Positions 1 through 6,858 of a stretch of 16,679 bases of DNA are shown one piece after another. The notes beneath the pieces are model-generated. The model was not told the DNA's origin and did not search any database. It saw only the letters and a list, made by a program, of their open reading frames with translations. Position 1 is the first letter of the stretch; the number at the start of each line of letters is the position of its first letter. The stretch is from NCBI GenBank assembly GCA_027577415.1, contig JANBQS010000497.1, positions 1 to 16,679 of the forward strand, read 5' to 3'. Source of the stretch: Coemansia sp. RSA 922 (taxonomy: Eukaryota; Kickxellomycota; Kickxellomycetes; Kickxellales; Kickxellaceae). The position numbers and the translations under genes were made by a program.

Positions 1-146
1 AGTCGGGCTTTTACGGGAAGTTGTTTGGATACTCCGGCGAGAATAAAATCGGGACTGACTAGGATTTGGTAAGGTTCGCGGAATCCAAACGCCTGCTGGT
101 AGAATTGCATCGCCTTGCGATACGACTTTGCCCGTTTAGCACGCAT
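1..146 (-). CDS. UTP23: UTP23, rRNA-processing PIN-domain protein (5' end only, runs off the window)
   Basis: Reading leftward from the ATG at 146-144 gives 48 codons open to the window edge. The protein starts MRAKRAKSYRKAMQFYQQAF and continues with GFREPYQILV. This is the highly conserved N-terminus of UTP23, an Fcf1-like PIN-domain protein of the small-subunit processome that is needed for early 18S rRNA maturation in the nucleolus. The basic RAKRAKSYRK stretch followed by FREPYQ(I/V)LV is diagnostic for the family. The PIN core and zinc finger lie outside the window. It is transcribed away from the methyltransferase fusion at 361. There is no sign of damage. The identification rests on the N-terminus only. 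Confidence 0.85.
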   Translation of the reverse strand, partial: MRAKRAKSYRKAMQFYQQAFGFREPYQILVSPDFILAGVSKQLPVKAR

Positions 147-360
147 TTTTTTGTATCTCTAGTATGTATATGAAAAAAAAAGAAAAAAAAATAGTAGAAA
201 TGCAAAGTTTACAGAACAAAAAAGCCGAAGACTAATTTTTTATGTCGGTTCAGATCAGATGAGCCGATCAATCGAGTCATGTAAACTAATAGAGCACAGG
301 TGTACAAAGAAAGTGTCGGGCAAGCTTTCTTTTTTTCTGTTCTTCTAGTTTGTAATTTAT
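147..360. promoter_or_regulatory. Divergent promoter between UTP23 and the methyltransferase fusion
   Basis: These 214 bp separate two head-to-head start codons and must carry both promoters. They include an interrupted A-tract at about 173-190 and a short pyrimidine tract at about 325-345 just before the ATG at 361. No TATA box at a convincing distance is visible for either gene. Confidence 0.5.
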
Positions 361-2175
361 ATGCGCTTTAGCTTAATTTGTCGCCAATTCAGACGCAGAA
401 TGGACGCCATGACCCTAGTCAGGGAGCGAATAGTCAGTGCAGACTATGTAGGCGCCAAGCTGCGCAACTACATTAGCCAGGAGTTCCGCGACGTATTTAT
501 GATCCGTGCCGACGCCATTACTGCGATGCGAGAAAAGCGAGTCCTAGTAAACGGACAAGGCGTACTTGACTCACATCAGCTGGTAGACGGCGACCGCGTA
601 CGTGTAGAGGTCAACATCGCTCATGCCATTAAAAGTCGTCTGCATAGCTTGGATATCGAGCTTAAATACAGCGAGCCTGGTCTGGCAATACTATTAAAGG
701 CACCGGGTGTCATCTGGCCTGACGTCGAGTGGGCGGCACCAGCACTGGTGATGCTGGCTGATCTCCCTGATAACCACGGCGCCTGCTTGGACGATGGACG
801 TGTTGTGCCCTGGTTTGCAGTGAATGAAGTCGAAAAGGGCGTGCGCAGTCTGGTTATCGTAGCCGCGACAGAGGAGCTCCGCGACAAAGTTGCTCGGAAT
901 ATTGCTAGTGGCCAGGTAAAGTTTGGAATATACGCCCTGTGCCACGGCAATGTACCGCAGAGCAGCATTGACAGCTTTGTCGGCGATGTGGATATTCCCG
1001 AGATGGAGGTTTTCAAAAAGTGGTGCCTTTACAACCACCTCCCCGTCGATATTTTTAGCCATGTTAGTGCAAAAGTCGATTCGGTTGTCAAGAGCTCGAG
1101 CTCGGGCCATATCTCGGCGGTCAGGGCAACTGTGTCGCGCGCAACAAGTCCAAATCTAGTTTTGCGTCGCTTTATGTTTACTCTTGGGTACCCGATAGCT
1201 GGATCGCAAAACTACACTCGACTATTGCCAAACCACAAGGACAAGGGTGCGCTACTGGCGTATGTAAGCATCGACATGCCCTCGCTAGCTCATAATGGAC
1301 AGCAAGTGTCGGTCACTGCGGATGTGCCGCCAAAGTTGCTGGCTGTTTGCGAGCGCGAGGAGCGGTTCTATGATAAGAGGCAGCTTAGAGCGCAGTCCGA
1401 GATCGATGAGCTTGGCGCTATTAGCGATTCGCCCGGCTTGGAAAATGAGCTCTCGTCGTCTGCGTCTGTTACTTCTGCGAGCGATGTGACATTAGCTGGG
1501 GACAGGCCTGCTGCCTACGTTACTGGGGTTAAGCAGTTCTGTGGACATAAGTTTCGTGTTACGCCCGACACGCTAATTCCACGGCCGAGCACTGAGACCC
1601 TGGTTGACGCAGCGGTTGAGATCTTGCGCAGCACTGGTATTCGCGCTATGACCAGGGTCCTGGATCTGGGAACTGGCAGTGGGTGTATATTGTTATCCTT
1701 GCTTTTGGCTATGCCCAATGCGCGCGGTGTTGGAGTGGACATTAGCGAGCCTGCATTGGTTGTGGCCCGAGCCAACATCCAACTACATGGACTAGAAGAT
1801 CGCTCGGCAATGTGTCATGGCAGTTTCGAGGGGTTTACCGCTGACGCGAGCGTTTTGGCGGAGGGCCCATTTGACTTTATTACTTGCAACCCGCCCTACA
1901 TATCGCCGGGAAAGGCTGCTCGTATGCAAAACACCATTGGACACGAGCCCTCGCTGGCACTGGTGGCTGGCGACGGCGGATATCAGGCATATCGAGCCAT
2001 CCACGCTTCACTTGCCACCAACCCAGAAGTACTGGCACCGGACGGGTGTATTGGCTTTGAGATTGGCAAGGATATGGAGCGTGGAGTACGACGCATATTT
2101 GATGATTGGAAAGAAGTCGGTGCGTTCAAAGACAGCCAGGGATTCTTGCGAGTCATTGTATTTCAAAGAACATAG
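361..2175 (+). CDS. MTQ1: Fusion: S4 domain + inactive RluA-type pseudouridine synthase-like domain + PrmC/HemK (Mtq1-type) glutamine methyltransferase
   Basis: The protein has 604 residues. Residues about 31-85 form an S4 RNA-binding domain (KLRNYISQEF, then VLVNGQGV and LVDGDRVRVEV). Residues about 100-310 follow the RluA pseudouridine synthase order: LLKAPGV, then VRSLVIVAATEE, QVKFGIYALCHG, and LRRFMFTLGYPIAGSQNY. The catalytic HRLD motif reads NEVE at 155-158. Residues about 384-604 are a full PrmC/HemK methyltransferase: AYVTG and FCGHKF, LIPRPSTE (405-412), the SAM loop DLGTGSGC (435-442), the catalytic NPPY (510-513) and HEPSLAL (528-534). PrmC/Mtq1 enzymes methylate the GGQ glutamine of class-1 release factors. 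The basic N-terminus MRFSLICRQFRRR resembles a mitochondrial presequence, which fits Mtq1, so the ATG at 361 is preferred over the one at 400. The usual helical N-terminal domain of PrmC is reduced to a short Ser-rich linker (about 323-383). Confidence 0.85.
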   Translation: MRFSLICRQFRRRMDAMTLVRERIVSADYVGAKLRNYISQEFRDVFMIRADAITAMREKRVLVNGQGVLDSHQLVDGDRVRVEVNIAHAIKSRLHSLDIELKYSEPGLAILLKAPGVIWPDVEWAAPALVMLADLPDNHGACLDDGRVVPWFAVNEVEKGVRSLVIVAATEELRDKVARNIASGQVKFGIYALCHGNVPQSSIDSFVGDVDIPEMEVFKKWCLYNHLPVDIFSHVSAKVDSVVKSSSSGHISAVRATVSRATSPNLVLRRFMFTLGYPIAGSQNYTRLLPNHKDKGALLAYVSIDMPSLAHNGQQVSVTADVPPKLLAVCEREERFYDKRQLRAQSEIDELGAISDSPGLENELSSSASVTSASDVTLAGDRPAAYVTGVKQFCGHKFRVTPDTLIPRPSTETLVDAAVEILRSTGIRAMTRVLDLGTGSGCILLSLLLAMPNARGVGVDISEPALVVARANIQLHGLEDRSAMCHGSFEGFTADASVLAEGPFDFITCNPPYISPGKAARMQNTIGHEPSLALVAGDGGYQAYRAIHASLATNPEVLAPDGCIGFEIGKDMERGVRRIFDDWKEVGAFKDSQGFLRVIVFQRT

Positions 2176-2653
2176 CACGTATCAAATTGTTAATGAAGTT
2201 GTACAGTCAAACCCTTCATAAAATGCATTGAGCCTTTTTCCTTATAATAACCTCTTTGACATTCTAGATTTTGTATAAATGTGAAACCTACTCAGTGATT
2301 TATGGCCATTTGATGATACCAGTGTCAGCAAATGGTTAGCATCCTGCCAAGTCGTTTGCAGTATGTGAAGTCACTTGTAAGTAAACGTCGATGTTAGCTG
2401 CTGTTGTTGAGAGAGAAAATGCATGAATAGAATGTTCACGAAAATAAAATAAGAAGCTTGAAAGAGTTCGTTAATTGTAAGGAAAACACATGAAAGTTAG
2501 AGGGAGAAATGTTGGCTTTTATAGTCATGGCGGCTTGGCCTGTGGAGTCAATGCACTTGTTCTTTGTGATGGATATTGAGTATCATTGTGGAGATAGAGA
2601 TCTTGATGCTGAAAGGTGAGAAGATCCATCGTGAGACTCTTGATTCACAATAC
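2176..2653. other. Intergenic, AT-rich; minus-strand TATA-like promoter without a clear gene
   Basis: No coding sequence is supported here. On the minus strand a TATA-like ACTATAAAAG lies at about 2517-2527. It is followed by a pyrimidine-rich stretch (CATTTCTCCCTCTAACTTTC), like the promoters of the two small genes of this island. The ATGs that follow, including the one at 2424, open only very short frames. It may be the remnant of a promoter or of a decayed gene. Confidence 0.35.
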
Positions 2654-2832
2654 TGTCACATAGCAGCCATATGTCATGTCACAGGAGACAGTGATTGACT
2701 GTGATGATCGTAGTATTTTTTTATTAGTATTTATATGTTTGTCCCGCTCAGCACTAGGCTGGGAATCAGGGAGTTTTCTCTTGTTTTAAAATTTACTGTC
2801 AAACATTTAAAAGACAACCCTTGAAACATTTG
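2654..2832 (-). repeat. LTR-like repeat copy A (inverted relative to copy B at 5593-5775)
   Basis: The reverse complement of this stretch matches 5593-5775 almost base for base apart from a few substitutions and small indels. The match includes the core CCTGATTCCCAGCCTAGTGC and the end GGCTGCTATGTGACA. Read on the minus strand the unit starts TGTTTCAAG and ends TGTGACA, so it has the TG...CA ends of an LTR and is about 175 bp long. No matching target-site duplication is visible (CCAAA on one side, GTATT on the other). It could be a solo LTR or another short non-autonomous repeat. Confidence 0.7.
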
Positions 2833-3237
2833 GTAGCACCTGTAATATTTTAGTATGTGTATATTTGCTAGCGGCAGAATGCAAAATTCACCAGTTCCTA
2901 TGTCTCGTATTTAAATAATAAATAAAAGCTATAAAGATAAAAGGTGATTAAAAAGAACTACTCTATGGTTGCTGGGGCACAGACCTTTAAATGGGGACGG
3001 CGGTCCACGAGAGCAGTAACAACACTACTACTTTTAGTTAATGGGCCATTGATCGCAATCGGTAGAGATCAAGTCACAAAATAAAATGTTGGATATGGTC
3101 GCCAAACGTCAAAATCCTACATGTAGGTTATAAAAAAACTACTGAATAGAAACGTTCTTACTAGACTATGACAAGGTCAAATAATTATGCATATCTAGTG
3201 GTGCTCACATTGCTTAAGAGTGACAAAGGCAAGTCAT
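2833..3237. other. Intergenic, AT-rich
   Basis: No coding sequence is supported. The stretch lies between repeat copy A and the stop codon of the small minus-strand gene, so it includes that gene's 3' flank. Nothing else recognisable was seen. Confidence 0.3.
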
Positions 3238-3663
3238 CTACTTCTTTGCTATCATATTAGCCAGATTATATGCAGGTAGTTTTTCATTCTGGTTCACCTT
3301 TAAATGCTCTGCGGCAGTAGAGATTACTTGATGCTCAGTAAACCCCTTCTCTTGTAAGACACCCATAAATCCATTCATACCAGCTCCATTAGCAACTAAG
3401 AAATATGTTTGCTCTGATAATTCGGGATAATATTTTCCAAGGAGTTTTTTCGTATTCGTGGTATATTTAAAAAAACTGTTATTGTCACTGTCACTGGAAG
3501 CAACATAAACTGACTTTCCATCCATAGGGATACCTATATATCTCTCTTTTATCATTTTTGCAGCTTCAAAAATATCAGTCATTTCATTATTGTGGACCTC
3601 TAGCCCACAATACTTTATGAGAGCATCCTCCAGGAGAATAATTGTATACTCTCTACCCTCCAT
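3238..3663 (-). CDS. Unknown small protein, paralogue of the gene at 6345-6722 (copy 1)
   Basis: The predicted protein has 141 residues, with no signal peptide or membrane segment when started at the ATG at 3663. That ATG is the first one downstream of a TATA box (3785-3792) at a normal transcription-start distance. The longer open frame above it runs through the TATA box and is therefore rejected. The protein aligns along its whole length with the 125-residue product at 6345-6722. NNE falls at residues 25-27 in both, E33 and I38 are shared, and GKSVY (49-53) matches GNSFY. Further on, TYFLVANGAG (86-95) matches VYIFSGKENG. The pattern of two N-terminal strands, a helix, a strand, a helix and a strand suggests a ubiquitin-like beta-grasp fold (inference). 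I do not recognise the family. Its composition is AT-rich, unlike the housekeeping genes. Confidence 0.6.
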   Translation of the reverse strand: MEGREYTIILLEDALIKYCGLEVHNNEMTDIFEAAKMIKERYIGIPMDGKSVYVASSDSDNNSFFKYTTNTKKLLGKYYPELSEQTYFLVANGAGMNGFMGVLQEKGFTEHQVISTAAEHLKVNQNEKLPAYNLANMIAKK

Positions 3664-3920
3664 CTGTAAGTAAATTTGACCAAGAACAAAAATAAAGGCT
3701 GGTATGTACTTGATATACCAAATAATAGAGTGTGTGAGAGTGAAGGAGAGAAAGAAAAATAAACTGGCATCCCTGGACATACCATTTTTATACCACAGCA
3801 GGAGTGGAGGCAACTAGAAAAAAAAAAGCAGAGAAGAATAGTACTCAAAAAGTCTCTCCCCAACCATTCTATAGTGCTTGGAGATGGGAATAGCTAAATA
3901 ACACCCTACGTCATGCCCAA
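3664..3920 (-). promoter_or_regulatory. Promoter and leader of small gene copy 1 (TATA at 3785-3792; TGACGTA at 3907-3913)
   Basis: On the minus strand TATAAAAATGG begins at 3792. It is followed by a pyrimidine-rich leader (CTTTCTCTCCTTCACTCTCA) and the first usable ATG at 3663, giving a leader of roughly 100 nt. Farther up are AATGGTTGG...GAGACTT (about 3850-3878) and TGACGTA (3907-3913). Both motifs also occur upstream of copy 2. An AG directly before the ATG (TTTACTTACAG) looks like a 3' splice site, so an intron in the leader is possible. Confidence 0.5.
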
Positions 3921-4440
3921 AAAAACAATTAGTTCAAAGGGATGTGCAAAATAAACTGCTCCTCACATTTGAGCAAAACAGGGATTTTAGCTGGAGCCGC
4001 AGCATGCAGAGGACAAAAAATTCTAAAAAAGGGCATTGCAATCTATTTTGAAGTCTTGGGATGTCGTCATTATTTAGAAAGTTCAAAAGTACTCCTACTC
4101 TCAAAGATGCTTTTCTCAACCCAGTACAAAGCTGTCAACAGCGCCCTATGACGAGGGTGTAGTTGAACATGTCAACTACTGTTTATGCAATGGCAGAAGG
4201 CCCACCAGAGCCCAACATGTTGCAGCTGTAGGATCGACACATCGCATCGGCGAGCGATCCCACATTTCGATCACGTGACCGATCTATCGCCCAACGGGGC
4301 GATCCTTAATGTTGACGACTAGCGCTACTGCGCCATGACCTTGGTTATTAAGGAACCGCGCACGGAACACCGGCTTAGGTTTCAATCAATCACTTCTTAT
4401 ATCTTTATTATTTACTTAATACGAGACATTAGAACGGTGA
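3921..4440. other. Intergenic; possible 5' LTR of the Ty3-type remnant, with palindrome cluster
   Basis: No coding sequence is supported. From about 4227 (TGTAGGATCGACAC) to about 4426 the sequence has the look of an LTR or leader before gag. It has a GC-rich first half dense in GATC-containing palindromes (GGATCG...CGATCC at about 4232-4262; ATCGCCC-AACG-GGGCGAT at about 4287-4304). An AT-rich tail ends in ACGAGACA. It does not match the repeat at 2654/5593, and no second copy is present to confirm LTR status. Confidence 0.3.
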
Positions 4441-5292
4441 CTTAGGCTGACGCCAAATAAGCTAGATACTACACATCTACACGTACCAAAGAAGAAAGGA
4501 CAAGAAGGAATAAGTATCAATGCATGGTTGTCATCAGCATGCACTACACTGTCTAGTCTCAATGTACCATCAACTCAGTGGGTGTTAATCATGAGAACCA
4601 GAATGCCGGAGGAAGAGCAGAGCGATTACAACGTGTGGGTTTGAGCCAATCATGACAGCAAGCAGTCCTAGGAGACGTTCTGAGAGTTCATGCTCAAACG
4701 ATTCATAGGAGCGGTCTCGGAGATGGACGCCTACTGCTGGCTAAAATGGATGTGTCTTCCTACTCAGGAAAAGAATCTGGATACAGTAATAGCTGAGGTC
4801 GAGATACTATGCAATTTGATGGGCCTTAAGCCAGTCGCTGAATATAAAGCCATGCAAATTGTATCAATGCTACTGAAATCGTTGATGCTACAAGCATTCG
4901 GACATCCTGGTGGCATATGCAAGGTTAGTGTAGATGAACTAAAGACCCTATTATGCACACACTACCAGGCAAAGGGGTTGAAGGACAATGGCATGGAACT
5001 GATGGACGTCAATATGGTGCACGAGAATGCTGAAGAGACAGATGGTGATGGAACCTCAAATGTGGCTGCCTTGTGCTGTGATAACCATTATTTGGCTAAA
5101 GCGAGTAATAGCCAGCAGTCGGCGAAGGGTTCAACTAGGCATCGTTTGTCCAAGTATGACCTGTTCAAAGTTTGGGTGAGTCGTGAGACCTATGACTATT
5201 GTGCGAATAACAAGCTGTGTCTTGGATGTGGCCAGGAGCATTCATGGGCAAAGTGTGCGCTGAAAAAACGCCCAAAAGGACAGCAGGATTAG
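4441..5292 (+). pseudogene. Ty3/gypsy-type Gag remnant with zinc knuckle
   Basis: A single frame from 4441 carries a capsid-like pattern: ISINAWLSSA, then VPSTQWV and SDYNVWV, and later FMLKRFIGAVSEMDAYCWLK. It reads through three in-frame stops at 4642 (TGA), 4669 (TAG) and 4681 (TGA). From the ATG at 4690 it stays open for 200 codons and ends in a CCHC-type knuckle, CLGCGQEHSWAKC (spacing CX2CX3HX4C), close to the C-terminus. This arrangement is typical of retrotransposon Gag, which packages the RNA. No intact start upstream of the stops is visible, so the gene is dead. Confidence 0.7.
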
Positions 5293-5877
5293 GCGGCATC
5301 AAGTGCCTGGTCCCAGTACAGAGTAGTGAGGAGTTGGAGCTGGATTCGGTTAATAACACTCATACTTATCCAATCTCGACTAAACCACAATTTGTGGTCT
5401 CTGCAATGGTGTTTGGACGGCTGGTTCAAGTCTTGATCGATAACAGCTGTCAGACCACACTGGTGAACATCCAAACCTGTGAAAACCTATGACTCGAAAC
5501 TAAGCATATGAACAAGATGGCAATGCTGCACATGGCAGACAACAAAGACATGGGCCAGTGCGGTCATGTAGCACTAGTGGTGCTAAAATTTTCAAATGTT
5601 ACAAGTGTTGTTTTTTTTAAATGTTAGACAGTAATTTTCCAAAACGAGAGAAGAAACTCCCTGATTCCCAGCCTAGTGCTGAGCGGGACAAACATTTAAA
5701 TACTAATGAAAAATACTATGATCATCACAGTCAATCACTGTCTCCTGTGACATGACATATGGCTGCTATGTGACAAGTATGCTTCAACGCATAAGTTGTT
5801 GCTCAAAGGAGCTCCCAGCTGGTACATTGGGCTCACTTGGAAAAAAGTGGCAAATGTTAATGTTGGCTAGGCACAAT
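5217..5877 (+). pseudogene. Retropepsin (aspartic protease) remnant of the same element, interrupted by repeat copy B
   Basis: The frame overlaps the end of gag in the -1 register, a common gag/pol arrangement. It contains FVVSAMVFGRLVQVLIDNSC, a retropepsin flap-to-active-site pattern in which the usual DSG or DTG reads DNS. A TGA stop at 5490 breaks the frame. The same frame then continues with MADNKDMGQCGHVALVVLKF up to the repeat at 5593. After the repeat, from 5778 in the same frame, LLLKGAPSWYIGLTWKKVAN resembles the conserved C-terminal part of retropepsins (LGxDWL-like). It ends at a stop at about 5874. No reverse transcriptase or integrase follows, so the element is truncated. The downstream part is the less certain half. 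Confidence 0.55.
5593..5775 (+). repeat. LTR-like repeat copy B, inserted in the protease remnant
   Basis: This copy is closely similar to the reverse complement of 2654-2832. It begins CAAATGTTACAAGTG and ends GCTATGTGACA. The TG...CA ends give a unit of about 179 bp (5597-5775). Both copies share CAAA immediately outside the TG end, while the other flanks differ (AGTAT here). No clean target-site duplication is seen. An internal hairpin (CAGC-CTAGT-GCTG) sits in the most conserved part. Confidence 0.7.
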
Positions 5878-6094
5878 TAACAACCTGCAGCTCTATTTAA
5901 GAAAATACACCTAAACAACATGCCACCTAAACGTAAATGCTCCAGAAAAGGATGCATTGCGTCATACTGAATGTTTCTTTACCCCCAAAGAAAGCACAAT
6001 GGTTGGACGAGACTTCTCTCTTTGCTTTCTCGCTGCCTTCTCCTATAAGAAAGTGGGGGAGGGGGACACGCAGTTTTCTGCTCTTGTAGACGAA

Positions 6095-6124
6095 TACGTC
6101 ATTCTCAAAGTCTCGAATGACGTA
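6095..6124. promoter_or_regulatory. Perfect inverted repeat TACGTCATTC-N10-GAATGACGTA
   Basis: Arms at 6095-6104 and 6115-6124 are exact reverse complements separated by 10 nt. Each arm contains TGACGTA, a CRE/bZIP-like half site, and the same heptamer occurs upstream of copy 1 at 3907-3913. It lies about 105 bp above the TATA box of copy 2. The binding factor is unknown. Confidence 0.5.
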
Positions 6125-6126
6125 CA

Positions 6127-6143
6127 CCCTTTGAGGCAAAGGG
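6127..6143. promoter_or_regulatory. Perfect palindrome CCCTTTG-AGG-CAAAGGG
   Basis: A 7-bp perfect inverted repeat with a 3-nt centre, two bases after the preceding inverted repeat. It may be a second dimer site or a hairpin. No factor can be assigned. Confidence 0.4.
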
Positions 6144-6344
6144 CTGCAATGATTTCTGTTTGCCAAAAAAATGGTGGGGCAGCAGAATTTGCCACTCTTG
6201 CGGCAAGCGAGGATGCTGCCTTTCTCTGTTATATAAAACAGGCTGCCGCTGTCCCTCTTTTCACTTTCAGAACATTTTGTCACACATATTTCCTCTCCAA
6301 GTTTATTTATCGATCAACTGCTGCTGCAAAAAGTGCATAAGAAG

Positions 6345-6722
6345 ATGGCGTGTTTTTATTATGCATATGACGGATATGGCAAGCTCTATATTTTTGAATA
6401 CCATCGGATGACCAGTAATAATGAGTCTAGAATGGTTGATGAGATAAAAGCATATATTGGATATCTCAAGTCAAATGCCCTATATGCGGGAAATAGCTTT
6501 TATGCCATTGAGGAGCATGGGTGTACGGAAATGACAGAAAATGTAGTTATAAGGTCTATAGAAGAAGCCCGAACATGTGACGTTTACATATTTTCTGGAA
6601 AAGAAAATGGTCTTGCCAAATTTGAAGATGACTATAATAATAGATTTCCAGAACTATATGAGAAAGTCGTAGAATTAAGCGAAGATAGAGTGGAAGAGTA
6701 TAATGAACATATGCATCTATAA
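6345..6722 (+). CDS. Unknown small acidic protein, paralogue of the gene at 3238-3663 (copy 2)
   Basis: The 125-residue protein starts MACFYYAYDGYGKLYIFEYH. The ATG at 6345 is the first one after the TATA box at about 6230, and the frame above it extends only to a GTG. Two N-terminal strands (residues about 2-9 and 13-20) precede a helix (about 27-41). A strand SFYAIEE (51-57), a helix (about 66-75) and a strand DVYIFSG (79-85) follow, then an acidic C-terminal helix (about 91-120). Residues 25-54 align without gaps with copy 1, and the rest aligns with small gaps. A ubiquitin-like beta-grasp fold, as in the header domains of Crinkler effectors, is possible but unproven. There is no signal peptide or membrane segment. 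The coding sequence is AT-rich and appears intact. Function unknown. Confidence 0.65.
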   Translation: MACFYYAYDGYGKLYIFEYHRMTSNNESRMVDEIKAYIGYLKSNALYAGNSFYAIEEHGCTEMTENVVIRSIEEARTCDVYIFSGKENGLAKFEDDYNNRFPELYEKVVELSEDRVEEYNEHMHL

Positions 6723-6858
6723 AATATATAGAGTATCGCTACGATATCACCAAGATATAACAATTGATAGCTTGGTTGGTAGTAGCTGACTAGAAGTTTT
6801 TTGGACGTAGCTTTCCTTCACATAGTACTAAATTCATTCAATATATTATTTATAATAT

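Larger units (their letters stand above)
5878..6344 (+). promoter_or_regulatory. Upstream region of small gene copy 2
   Basis: No coding sequence is supported: open frames on both strands are short and resemble nothing. The region holds AATGGTTGG...GAGACTT (about 5999-6015), a G-rich run (about 6052-6063), two perfect palindromes (6095-6143), and a TATA box GTTATATAAAAC at about 6228-6239. A pyrimidine-rich leader follows, with no ATG before 6345. This is the most motif-rich promoter in the window. Confidence 0.55.

Noticed and set aside
694..1110. Antisense frames across the pseudouridine-synthase-like part of the fusion
   Set aside because: The sense frame has continuous homology through this stretch, and the antisense products resemble nothing.
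3664..3813. N-terminal extension of small gene copy 1 with a hydrophobic, signal-like stretch
   Set aside because: The open frame starts at a TTG, crosses the TATA box, and its ATG at 3780 lies only about a dozen bases after that box, before the expected transcript start. The paralogue also begins at the position matching 3663.
5640..5690. tRNA-like or tRNA-derived SINE inside the repeat
   Set aside because: The CCCTGATTCCCAGCC...GCGGGA stretch recalls a tRNA arm and forms a hairpin, but no full cloverleaf and no A and B boxes with correct spacing could be drawn. TG...CA ends fit an LTR better.
5927..6340. Open frames of about 120 codons on both strands
   Set aside because: They overlap each other and the promoter and leader of the gene at 6345, contain palindromes and a TATA box, and show no domain or family pattern.
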